Shown piece by piece: positions 20,150-31,169 of a DNA stretch of 64,000 bases. Position numbers and translations under genes: made by a program. This DNA comes from Nageia nagi (lineage: Eukaryota > Pinophyta): assembly GCA_050084985.1 (NCBI GenBank), contig JBITNC010000001.1, forward strand, positions 22,940,001-23,004,000, in the 5' to 3' direction. The notes under the pieces are model-generated. The model was not told where the DNA came from, did no database searches, and was given only the letters and a program-made list of their open reading frames with translations. Position 1 is the first letter of the stretch. Every line of letters begins with the position of its first letter.

Positions 20150-21290
20150 TCTATATCATCCCTTGGTAAATATGAGCTGGTGAAGTAGGATGTGATAAGT
20201 TGAGATTGTTGAGTGTGGGAGACACCTAAATGAGAGCTCTTTTGCTAACAAAATTGGGTTGCTTATTTGATATAAAGCCCCAAGCAATGTTAGTCCTCAT
20301 AACAAAAAAAGGTTGACATATAGCATGAATCACCCCTAAAGAGAAAGTGGAATCGACCTCAAATATCATAGTAGATTAGGCAATGAAAAATAAAATGGTG
20401 TAGTTTATCACTTCCCCTATGGAATAAAATGTACATATCCTTTCCTCTCTTGGAATATGATGATCTTTTTCAACCCATAGCTAATTAGATCATACCCAAA
20501 GTTGCCCAATGGAGACCTATATGCCATGTGTCAAAGGCTAATGGACATATTAAGGAGGCATTATCTAACCATATTGGATATGGAGAAAGTGCTCAAGATA
20601 AAATGATAGCTTGGGGGAGAGGGGGGTAATTGTAGATATCCATATGCAATGGGTATAGTGAAGAAAGATGTCCTTCTAAATCTCATGAATGATTTTTTCC
20701 TTCTTATTCTATGCTATAACTCTAAGAGAATAAGGTGGAACTCTATCAATATGAATATGTATAATTCTAAAAGTATAAATACCTCAAAATACCAACCTCT
20801 CTACATCCTTTTATGAATCAACAAAAGGGCTAGAAAAGAGAATAAAGTAAGGTAAGAATACCTTCTACATCAAGAGGGGGTTTCTCCAAAGTGTGAAGCC
20901 TATGAAGATAAGTGATGATCTTTAAAATAATCTCTAACCAAATAGGTAAAGCTCCAAACTCTACAAGGATAATCAAATGAGGAAAAATGTGCTTGCATAA
21001 TATAAATCTTTAAAGAAAAAGAGTTTGTACTTATTCAACATGAGACCATTCAGTCAGACCAAGACTAGGACCCCATACTTTCGATCCATAGGTAATAGTT
21101 AGCTTTACCAAGGTGTCAAATTTTTTCATATATGTTGAAATATATTAGAAATGAGCTATAAATAAACTTCACTCTTGTAAGGAAAGTATTGCATATCCCT
21201 TATAAATGCAAGCTTGGGAGGAAGGCTTCATATGAAATGTAGGTCCAATGTAAAGAACTCCAAGGTATACATAGGAGTTGGTGATCTATA
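20150..21290 (-). pseudogene. LINE ORF2 C-terminal part
   Basis: On the minus strand 'LPLGLYGSKVWGPSLGLTEW' (about 21100-21030) is the thumb-region motif (LYGSEVWGP) common in plant LINE proteins. It is followed by 'VQTLFL' and 'ILCKHIFPHLIILVEFGALP'. Lower down comes a Trp/His-rich part ('LAFDTWHIGLHWATLGMI', about 20545-20490), where LINEs often have a zinc-ribbon-like tail. Many stops, mostly at expected Gln or Arg codons. Confidence 0.7.
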
Positions 21291-21299
21291 CATCTCATC

Positions 21300-22420
21300 C
21301 TTAAATATGGAAATGAAGATGAGATAAAAATTCCTTGGTAGTATGAAACACCATAACCTTGGTCTTGGTAAGGTTAACTAACAACTATTTTCAAGAACAA
21401 AAATCACCTAAAGCATCCAGTTGACATTGGAATCCCTCAATAGTTGAAGCTAAAAGAATAACATCATCAATAAAAAAGAGGATAGAGATCAATACATTAT
21501 GAAGTAAGCATCCATAATTTGCATGTGTATATTCTCAAATAAAAGAATCAAGCTCATCTATTAATATCCCAAAAAGTGTATGGAAATTGGGAAACCTTGT
21601 TTCACTCCTATGGTACTAAGAATGCTATCAGAGAGTCCTTGAGAGGAGTGAAAGCATCCTATAACTACCTCGTACAATCTAGAAATTGTTATAAAAATAT
21701 CTTTAGATATGCCAACCTACTCAAGTATCTCAAATAGAAATGACAAGGCAAAATATCAAAGGCTTTTCTCAAATTCACAAACTAGTAGAAGACTCTCAAA
21801 GATCTAGAATGTGCCTCCTCTATGATATTTCTAAGAACTAGGATATGATCTATAGTCTAGTAGTCTTTATGAAAACTAACTTGGCCCATAGCCCTATGAG
21901 GCATCCTCCAATATATGTGATATAAGCACATATAATGTTGTGGCATAAATATTGGCAAAGATATGCCCAATCAGGATGGTTTTGTATTTATTAGGTTCAT
22001 GTGGATACCCTACTTTGTGAATGGGATGGATGATATATTGAGTCCATGAATCAAGAAAACTTGAGAAAACAATAAGATATGAAGAGATTGACAAGGGGCC
22101 CAATAAGTGAGTTAATACCATGTTTAAAACATTATGCTTGGAACCCATCCAAATCTATTGCTTTTCCTATACAAAGTTTTTTGATATCCCACTTGATAAG
22201 TTTGATAGTGAAAATATGGCAAGAAGAGGGGGGGAAAAGGAGCCTTGATAAGAGGCTGATGAGGGATGGTATAAAGTGATGAAGCATGTGAGGTCAAAGT
22301 GAAAAGATTGATCTCATGGTTGACATGGTCTTTAGGGAGGATAATGTGCCAAAATGATTTAGGAGAAAATTGGAGGGAGTGGATAATATCAAGTCTACAT
22401 TGGGAGAGAAACATATGTTT
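21300..22420 (-). pseudogene. LINE reverse transcriptase, broken
   Basis: Blocks in order on the minus strand: 'NSLIGPLVNLFISY' preceded by 'GKAIDLDGFQA'; 'WTQYIIHPIHKVGYPHEPNK' (about 22050-21990; PIHKxGDPxxPxNYR in relatives). Then 'VNLRKAFDILP' (about 21780-21740, usually FRKAFDTVP). The catalytic box is 'FFIDDVILLASTIEGFQCQL' (about 21478-21420), where the usual FADD is FIDD. 'LLVNLTKTKVMVFHTTKEFL' follows. These identify an L1-like non-LTR reverse transcriptase. Several frames are needed to read it. Confidence 0.85.
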
Positions 22421-22629
22421 TTTGTTTCAAAGAATTGTCTTATAATTTCTATGAGAAGTTGTTGCAATATGGGGAGAGAAATGAATGGTATGTTTCAATG
22501 TTCAATGACCAAGTTTCCATCCCTCATCATACTAGATATTCATGAGGTAATGAATTAGGGGGCATGAATGAGGAGGGCATTGAATGGTATGAGGATAGGT
22601 TTCCAATATAGCTATCTAGAGTGCTTGGA

Positions 22630-23620
22630 CTATAAAAGTGGAGTGATCAACAATAGTGGGAAAAGAAGGAGGACTATATAAAATTTGATGTAAAAAATGT
22701 GGATAGTTAATGGATTAATGGTAGAAAGTGGGGGACCAAGGTGGTGGAATATGACATGTGATAGTAGAAAATGTAAGTGAGAGAATAGAGTGATCAGTAA
22801 GGGGGGAGGGTGATCAAAGACCTTGTATTTAGAAATGGATGGAATGAGGTCAATAGAGGAAAGAACATAGTCCATGGTAATAGATCCACCACCATGGAGG
22901 AAACAAGTGAATCCTCCATATTTAGGAGAGCAAGATAATCCATTGAGGATAATGAGTCTATTGGATTCTCCCAACTCTAAAAGATGCTTCCCATAAGCAT
23001 TAACCTATGTCTCAATGAAGGATGTAACAATGCTAAGTTCCTCAAGGTGTAATTCATGAGTTTGAATATAATTTTCTATTATGTCATGGAGAGGAATTTG
23101 TAGAGAACTACTATGAGAATTAAAGTGTCCCATCAATAATACTTCACCTATAACTAACTGTCTAGCAATATCCTCATAAAGGTTATGGTAAAGATCTCCA
23201 TCGATATGTATAGCAAAATTGGAGTTGATGGGGGAAAAGTAGCAAAAATTAATGAAAATATATTAAAATGGGTGAGGATGATTAAACTTAAACTAAATAA
23301 ATCTATAGTGAGGATTAAAAGATACCTATGTAACAACACTCCAAAGTGATTCTCAAATAAGAGTGACTACTCCTCTTGAACCTCTCACTTCATCTAAGAA
23401 ACAAGTGGTTTGATTACAATTGGGTTTCCAAATGTATCCACTAATGGAAGGTAGAGCATTATTAGGACTCTCATGAGTCTCACATATTAATATGATGTCA
23501 TTCCCATCAATTACTTATGCAAGTGATCTAGAAGTAGACCATGTCATACCATTACAATTCTAGCAAGCTATAGTTAGTTCCTCAGAATCCCTTTATGGTT
23601 CTAAGAGAGTCATTTAATAA
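22630..23620 (-). pseudogene. LINE endonuclease, broken
   Basis: 'VIDGNDIILICETHESPNNA' (about 23500-23440) is the N-terminal half of an APE-type endonuclease, with the Glu of the ETHE/ETH motif. 'RGSRGVVTLI' (about 23385-23350) is the SGGV motif. The C-terminal part, open at 22974-22630, reads 'RLIILNGLSCSPKYGGFTCF' and 'GGGSITMDYVLSS'. The last corresponds to the conserved S.xDYVL block (Asp kept) but the final SDH motif has decayed. It would nick target DNA to prime reverse transcription. Confidence 0.82.
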
Positions 23621-23639
23621 GTAAAGTCTTGGACCACCC

Positions 23640-24627
23640 TATAAGAGGGGATTCCTTGATGATTGAATTAAAATTATGAATTACTTCTAATTTGTTGGAC
23701 TTATGAGCTGCTGCCACTTGTTTTCCAGCTTTCTTGAGTTCATTAACCTATAGTTGTGTAAGGTCCTCATATAGATAGATCTTATTTGGAAGAGTAAATA
23801 ATTTCCATTTGACCAGTAAAACTATCATACATTCCTCAACATTCTTAAAATGTATGACCAATGTAGAATTAGGAACAACCCAAGCTTTATCTAGCTTGAT
23901 ATTAGTTAACTTGAGAGTTTCTTAGATGAAATTGTTACCATCTTGAAGTGGATCTATTTGTTTGGGGATCCTATGAACCCTAAGGTTGAGAGATTTGGCA
24001 TTTTGTATTTTTTATTCTCCAAATATGGTTTTGATTACTAGTTCAACCAGTGGAGGAGGACTATTCTTCCCATTCACAACCTAGACCTAAGATTGTTGAT
24101 TGATAATTTTTTGAGGTTGTTTAGTGGATTCTTTTTGAAGGCATTCTAGTTCAACTGAAAAAAACATCCTACTTTTCTCAAATCTTTGAGAATTTATATT
24201 GAAGACTAGAGGGCTATTCTATATGTGCTAACTATAGTTGATTGATGATAGTTTGTAGGTGATGGATTTTGGAAGTAAGATCCTTCTTCTCCACTTAGTT
24301 TGCAATATCTTTAGTACATAGGCTAGCAACATCTTGAATCCCTAGAGAGATCTTTGATTGAAGCTTGGTTATCAATTATTCCAATTGAAAAATGCACTCA
24401 ACTTGTGCATTAATAGTTTATCTCTACTCTTTAAACTCAAAGATTCATTTAGCTTGTACATTTATGGTGTTCTTTTGTTATGAGAGTATGATATAGATAT
24501 CCAAGGATTGCTTTTCAAATCAATATAGTCTTGATTGAAACTGATCCATCTTTTCTTGTGTATCTGGACATGAATCTCTAGCATATAAATCTTTAATTTC
24601 TTATATTTTCTTCTTTCCTAAGGTCAT
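23640..24627 (-). pseudogene. LINE ORF1-like region, coiled coil, broken
   Basis: From an ATG at 24627 the minus strand reads 'MTLGKKKI-stop-EIKDLYARD', then 'CPDTQEKMDQFQSRLY', 'LITKLQSKISLGIQDVASLC' and 'KKDLTSKIHHLQTIINQL', rich in Gln, Lys, Leu and Ile with heptad-like spacing. This fits the coiled-coil ORF1 protein of LINEs, placed directly before the endonuclease. Stops are almost all at positions where Gln is natural. The ATG may be fortuitous, since upstream LINE sequence continues beyond gypsy-1 at 33861. Confidence 0.5.
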
Positions 24628-24629
24628 GG

Positions 24630-25302
24630 TGTAGACCCTAAATAATGTGATTATGTAATAAATTTGAGGAATTAAAACATGCACTATTTGATCTATTAAT
24701 TAGTTGATATAAAGTGGGAATATGATAACATGTGATTAAGCATACAGGTTCATTTCGTTAACATGCATATTCAATTAATCAAGGAAATATGCAAGCAATA
24801 TCATACACACTAGTACAATGTTGGCACCCTAATAACAATACATCATCAATATCATGTTAATGAATAAATTAAAGATGTAAAGAAAGATGAAATGATAAAT
24901 GAATGAATGATTTATCAATATAACATAAGTATGATATTATTTTGAGATAAGAGATTTGCTTGTTATAAATAGGAATACCTTGCAAAGGTTTGCTTTATGA
25001 ATGATGTCCAAGTCCTTGATTCTCTATCTAATATTTACTTGATAGAAGCCTTGGTTCTTTTGTAATTTTCCCCTTGTCTAGTTTTCTCTTGATGATAATC
25101 CCATCCTCTATTTTTGTATGTCTTTAATGCCTTTATATAGGGATACTTCTATTATAGGATTTGACCCCTTGTATAATCCACAAGGGTAAAATATATGGTA
25201 TACACTTATTTTATACATTTTAAATCCCTTTTTAAGTAATACATTATTAAGGGATTAAAATGATTTATTAAATACATAAAGGTTCATTTTGAGATGTCTA
25301 CA
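24630..25302 (-). repeat. gypsy-1 3' LTR, 673 bp
   Basis: Aligns by eye with 33206-33860 along its length; for example 'tgcactattt', 'ctattaattagttga', 'aagcatacaggttcatt' and 'aaaggttcattttgag' are common. Roughly one base in six differs, so the insertion is old. Outer end on the plus strand is TGTAGACCC, preceded by CATGG. Confidence 0.92.
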
Positions 25303-25318
25303 TTTGCCCCTATTTGGA
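25303..25318 (-). promoter_or_regulatory. gypsy-1 polypurine tract
   Basis: Minus strand CCAAATAGGGGCAAA lies directly before the 3' LTR start TGTAGACATC. Its form is like the tracts of Tat-type gypsy elements. Confidence 0.7.
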
Positions 25319-25849
25319 TGTGTGCTTGAAGTAATGAAATTACATCTCCAAAGAAGAATTGTAGCCAAGATATAAAAGAATTTTTTTTAATATTTTTATT
25401 GATGTTTTCTTTCACTTGAAGATGAATAATTGATCTTGAGGGACCTTATGTTACCCCCCTTTTGTCTTGGGTTCCCCAAGAAAGATTCTTGAGTGGAGTA
25501 GCCAAGGTAAAAGCTACCTTCAAGAATACTATTTGGATGATGTTTAGATGAATATAAAAATCCATATCTAAGGCATGGGAAGATATTATTGGCCTCCCTT
25601 ATACTATTTCAATCATGAATATGGTCATTCTATTATGTTTGATACTCAAGAAGCTAATGTACTTATGTTCATGTTGCAAAATGGAGAGCTAATAGTTTGA
25701 ATAAGTGGAAATAATAATTACTTGTACACTACCAGTAGCCTAATATACTATAAGCATGATGTTGGCACCCTGGTTTTAACTATAATTTTGTTCTATTTTT
25801 GTCAGATCTATGTGCTAGCAATAAAATGTCAATCATAAAATAATGATGG
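25319..25849. other. gypsy-1 3' untranslated stretch
   Basis: About 530 bp between the 3' LTR and the tandem array. It contains a CCCCCC run near 25460; no protein motif was seen on either strand. Confidence 0.4.
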
Positions 25850-26585
25850 ATGCATAGTAAGTTGTTTCATCCATTGGAGATGATCCAATGTCAACATCTT
25901 GCTTATGGCTACATCACCAATTTATATTTTAAGTGAGTGAACTCTCACTAGTTGTATCAATGGCTATCAATGATCATACATTTGTATGTCTATGATTTGA
26001 AGATAGTATTCTTTACATGGGTTCAAAGAAAAAACCATGTGGATACATATCAAAATGTATCATCCATTGGAAATGATCTAATATTGATAAATTGCTCATG
26101 GTTGTATTGTCAATTTATCTTTTAAGTGAGTGAAATCTCACTAGACATATCATTGGCCATTGATGATCATATGTTTGTATGTCCACAATCCAAAGATAGT
26201 ATGTTTTAAATGGATTTAAAGAAAAATCCATATGGATACATAGCAAAATGTATCATCCATTGGAGATGATCCAATATAAATAAATTACTCATGGCTACAT
26301 CATTGGTTTACTTTTAAGTGAGTGAACTCTCACTAGCCATATCATTGGTCATCAATGATAATGCGTTTTTGTGTCTATGATTTGAAAATGATATGCTTTA
26401 TATGGGTTCAAAGAAAAACTCATATGGATACATAGTAAATTGTATCATCCATTAGAGATAATCCAAAGTCAACAAATTGCTCATGGGTGTATCATTAGTT
26501 TAGTTTTAGGCAAGTGAACTCTCTCTAGCTGTATCATTGACCATTGATGATCATACGTTTTGATTTTCATGATTTGAAGATATTA
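25850..26585. repeat. Tandem array, about 193-bp unit, four copies, inside gypsy-1
   Basis: The phrase 'catccattggagatgatcca' or a near copy starts at 25868, 26061, 26254 and 26446, giving spacings of 193, 193 and 192. Each unit continues with a 'ttgctcatggctaca...' part, 'aagtgagtgaactctcacta', a 'cattgatgatcata' part, 'tatgatttgaagata' and 'ggttcaaagaaaaa..catatggatacata'. The last unit fades out near 26585. Units differ by scattered substitutions with almost no length change. Confidence 0.93.
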
Positions 26586-28289
26586 GTCATGCAAAGTGAG
26601 GATGAAATAAATATAATATATTATAATAAGCTGAGTTGGAATGATGAAATTATTGATATTAAAACTTGTAAAGGTATGGGAGCTTGAGTTTAATTTTTCA
26701 CAAAGGATGTACATCATCAATGCCCTAAAAATAGGTCTATGTATGCCACTAACATCATGTGGATAGTCTTCTATGCTATTGACATTGTAGGATTCCTTAA
26801 ATTTTAATAAAATAAAATTATGTTGGCTACTATTAGCCAAATTCTGTTGATTCACCTTTCTTATAGTTGAATATGAGACTAACCCCAACTAATGCTAAAA
26901 AAGGGGGTAAGGAAGCCATCTTACCACATGCATGGAGCCCAAATTCACCATGTCATCATGTCATCATTTGGGTGATAGTCATGAATCACTAACTCTTAGA
27001 GGAGAATAAATTTATTCAAAGCTATGAGAAATGTAGCACAGAATGTAGAGTGAAGTCTAGAAGTAGAGATAATGCCCCATCATTCTACATATTTCTCCAT
27101 GCCAATCGTAGGCCAACCAATAAATGCCAATTTATTCACTTAGCATGTATCAATTCCTATTACCAAATATCAACCTTTCTAAATGTGAAATTAACATTCT
27201 TAATAACATCAAATAAAAAGAAAAAAATATATATGTACCTCATTATGGAAGTATAATTTCAATATCAATCCTCATGCCAAAAAGGTGCAATTAAGGATAA
27301 GGATAGGAAGGTTTCTAACCTTTTGACTAACTCATAGATTGGTATGCTACTAGTGCTCGGATGTCATTACACCACTAGCATCATGAAATAAGAAGAGAAA
27401 GTCATCCAATTAAATAATTACTTAATATGTCACCAAATCTTGTAAATATCAAGGGCTTATAACTACCTAGAAATAACTTTCTTGAAGATAAAATTTTACC
27501 TTGCCAAATGGCTAAGATTGAGTATTCATAATTCAATTTCTTTTGTTGTATATCATAGAAAAGTGTGTACTATCATGTGAAAAAATTAGAAATTTTTGAA
27601 AATGAATCAGATGCATTGGAAACTCCTCTAAACATCAAATTAGCACATCATTGGCACCCTAAATCCAATATAAATTTTAATGAAAAATACAAATTAAGTG
27701 ATATTTACTTGAGTCATGTGGGCATCATTTGAATAAATTCTAAGAATAAATTATATCCAAATTATATCAATAGCACACATAACTCTAACAAGTGGATACC
27801 CTCGACATCATGGAAATGGTAATTTTTAATATTTAAAAAAAGATAGAAGGGATTTAAAATTTTTACAAAGCCAATGACACCTCCAAATAAGAATTTAGGA
27901 ACTGTATGGTAAAAAAGATATGATGCCCTAATTAAAGCCCCAAAGTAAACCTATAAATCCAAAATATTTGTAAAAGTATGTCATTTTGAATTTGATTCCC
28001 TTGCCATTTAGAGCTCTTACAAGTAGGCATTGACTTCCTTTCTAACCCATCTGAGTTTGCCACCCCAACTAGCAACATCAAACTATTGGAGCATCTATTC
28101 CATTTCTCATTCTAGCAAATCCAATGGGAGGAAATCCATAGAGGATTTAAGACTATGGAGGTATGGCTACCATCAATTATAGGAGTATATAATGGCCAAT
28201 TATAGGGAGGGCAAGTCATCCAATGGAGTATCTCCATAGTCTGCCAGTCTAGCATGTGGTAAGTAAATTCAAGCTTGAAACATTATATT
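26586..28289. other. gypsy-1 interior without recognised coding
   Basis: I searched both strands by eye for reverse transcriptase, integrase, protease and RNase H motifs and found none. Near 28256 'gtggtaagtaaat' has the form of a plant 5' splice site. It precedes the antisense gene, so part of this stretch may be its 5' leader or first intron. Confidence 0.4.
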
Positions 28290-30180
28290 TTTATTATCCA
28301 TGAGTGGAGAGGAAGGATTGGTAAAACTAGATGTTATCTTGTAGGATCACTATGGGTTGATCTGAGGTAGGCCTATGAGGACTACAACATTAGATTTAGC
28401 ACAAGCCTTCCCATGAACCTAATAATTAGATGATATTTTAGACTAATATAGATTAGGGAACCTTACATATGTGGGGACAATACAGGTGGATACACCTATT
28501 CTCACTGTATTAGCTAAGAGGTGGGATAATGATTATAGTTGATTTCACCTTCCCACTAGTGAAATGATAGTAATTCTAGAGGATGTGTACTAGATCTAGG
28601 GTATACCCATTAGGGGTGGCTTAATATATTAGCATGATATGGGGGATGATAACACTTATGGGGTTGAGTGTTTAAGGTTGATCGAATTGGATGACCATGA
28701 CTAGGATCATTGATTAGTTTGGTTTGCAAAAGGTTGTAGGTTTTTTGAAGTAAAGAGACATCTGAGGTTACATGTGGTGGCTATTATTACTACCTATCTA
28801 TGTCCCAATAAAATCCATTTGGATTTTCCTCTTAGAATGACATGGGGTAGTAAAAGAGATATGGGCTTGAGGGTGATAGTTTACATGGGGACTAGTAGTA
28901 CTAATATAACTTTACAAGGATTTGCATTCATTCATAAACCTTGATAAGGTCAACATTATGATTACTTATGCTATCTTCTATAGGTTTGGGCCTTTGAGCA
29001 CATCTCAATTATCAGGCCCATGGGACTACAAAGGGTGAGAGATGACCCAATAAACATGGCCCTAATGTGCTGGATCAACCCATTAGGTGGATATAGGCCT
29101 CCTCAATCCATGGAGATGAGAAGAAGATACATTAATGGCCTCCATGATGTGGACATCATATGGGTGTGCTATGTTGATTATGTGTGACATGAGGATACTC
29201 ATCATTTGGTATGGGTGAGGCAAACCCACTTCTTCTAGAATAGATGGAAGATAGTGGAGACATATCATCTAGAGTAGGTGTTGAGATAATATAAGATATA
29301 GTAGTTGATTCTAGTAGTGCCCCTAGTGTATTATTTGTACATAGTGAAGAGAGACATTTTTGAAGGTGCTCAAGATATGCCAATGTCAAAGATAGGATGG
29401 CTAGAGCCACTAGTAGAGAATGTTGCTATGGAGGTAGCTATGGCTCCCAAGGTTGCCCTTGGTTATGCAACATGATGGATAGCTATGCATCTAGGCTCTT
29501 TGGGCCTATATCAATTAGATTACAAGAGTGATTATGAGAAAAGCCTACCACTAGATGAGGATGATTGCATGAATGTAGATAATGCCATCAATGATAGGCT
29601 ACGACTAGTAGGGGCATTAGACCAGTAGGGGCATTAGAGGTTCTAGTAGTAGTTGCCCCTAGTATAGGTAAGAAAGATTCTTCTCATAGTACATCATGAT
29701 TTTCAAAAATTTTAAATGTAGATTATGAGAGACTAATTGGCATTATGTATGGTATGATAGGGGTGTCATATGCATAGGTCTTAAATATGGAGGTTGAGCT
29801 AGTGAGAATGAGGTCAATGGAGGTCAAGGTGACATATATATGACCATTGGAGGTGTAGTTGGCTATGGTGAGGTCCACATTGATGATGTGCAGAGGTGGT
29901 TTCATTATCTCAAATAGCTAAGGGTATCCAAGATAGACTCATCATGCCCCCATTAGATTAGTAGTGGGCATTCATGCAAAGTTAACATGATCAAATTATA
30001 GTGCAAGCTCTAGAGATATATAGACTATGGGCCAAGACACTTTTGAAGACTCATGGCCTCACAAAAAGTGATAAATCGAGTGGAGTCTCCATATCTAGAT
30101 CTAGTAGTAGTGGTAGGAGGGTACACTCTAAGAGTGAGATATCTAGTAGTGGTGCTAGTGCCCACCCATAGGGGTGGATG
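28290..30180 (+). pseudogene. Plant mobile domain (PMD, MAIL/MAIN-like) gene remnant, antisense to gypsy-1
   Basis: Plus strand, about 28470-28625: 'VGTIQVDTPILTVLAKRWD', 'FHLPTSEMIVILEDVY' and 'GIPIRGGLIY', with stops at Gln-like sites. This is the signature of the plant mobile domain (aminotransferase-like, PF10536): L..L..RW....FHLP.GE...TL.DV..LLGLPI.G. Further matches are 'LRLHVVAIITTYLCPNK' and 'ISIIRPMGLQRVRDDPINMA'. The tail is rich in Ser and basic residues ('LTKSDKSSGVSISRSSSSGR', about 30060-30110). These domains occur in nuclear silencing proteins and, often, inside transposons. It runs opposite to gag within one LTR pair. It may be an antisense extra frame of the element or a captured gene. 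Confidence 0.75.
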
Positions 30181-30225
30181 ATGTAGGGCTAAGGGCCATG
30201 TATACCTATTTTGTACCAAATTTTA

Positions 30226-30230
<5 letters not shown>

Positions 30231-30293
<63 letters not shown>
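30231..30293. repeat. (TA)n microsatellite
   Basis: About 63 bp of alternating TA with one or two breaks ('atta'), immediately after the mobile-domain remnant. Confidence 0.97.
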
Positions 30294-30296
<3 letters not shown>

Positions 30297-31169
30297 GACC
30301 CATTTGACAAAATCAATACTCTATGATTTTTTATCTTTGTGTTATTTTTAAATGGTTCACATTGGACACACACATAGGAATAATGAACTTTAAAAACTAA
30401 ATCACTAATAGTAAACATGCTAAGCATGCACACATTATGTTATGTAAAACTAATAATGATCATAAGATAGACACACAAATTGAAATGACACAACCCTTGA
30501 AAGAACCAAGATACCTTGGAGAAATTAGTAAAGTTTAGGAGGGTGTATATGAGCATATATATCATGGCACAACACTTTGAATTTGCTTAAAGGTTAGGGA
30601 ACATGGTTTAGAATGATAAAAATTAGATTTGAAATATTCTATCCTAAGAAACTCATGGTGCTATTGGCATCATGCATAGATAGGGGTTGGATCCCCATAT
30701 TACAAATATAGAAAGAAAAGATAGATACAACAAAGAAAAAGCATTGCATTAGTGAATACATAGAACAAAAATGCAATAGACACCAAAAATAACCTAGGTA
30801 CTAATATACACTAATTATGGTGTCAAAAAGAGCCTAAAGAATAACTTTATGTACCTGGGGAGTTTTTTCCAAATGAATACACTTTATAGAGGTAGGAATA
30901 AAAAGAGTCACTTTTGTACTAGTCATCCCCATGTTGATGGTGCTCTAAAAGTAACAATGCACATTGCTAGCACCATACATTTTGATTCCATTCTTGTTTC
31001 TATTTAGAGGAGGATGTCTATATGCACAAGTATTATCCAAAAAATAATGTAAATTATAGGAAATACTTACTATACCAATGCACCCTCAAGATTGTGAAGA
31101 TTGTATGGGATTATTGAATACCCCTAATCATAAATTATCTATATGTACAAGTCTTATCTATGTAGCTGG
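30294..31169. other. gypsy-1 interior between antisense gene and gag
   Basis: No coding motif seen. In an autonomous element pol should follow gag here; nothing resembling protease or reverse transcriptase is present. Confidence 0.45.

Larger units (their letters stand above)
20100..24629 (-). mobile_element. LINE (APE-type non-LTR retrotransposon), minus strand, main part
   Basis: The minus strand carries, from high to low coordinate, a coiled-coil-like ORF1 remnant, an apurinic-type endonuclease, a reverse transcriptase with FIDD, the thumb region and a Trp/His/Cys-rich tail. This is the layout of plant LINEs. It is interrupted at 24629 by gypsy-1 and resumes at 33861, as shown by the shared CATGG. 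Stops and shifts run throughout. Neither a poly(A) end nor a target duplication of its own was identified. Confidence 0.82.

Noticed and set aside
22079-22279. Plus-strand frames at 22079-22558 as genes
   Set aside because: They are shadows of the minus-strand LINE, whose motifs are clear.
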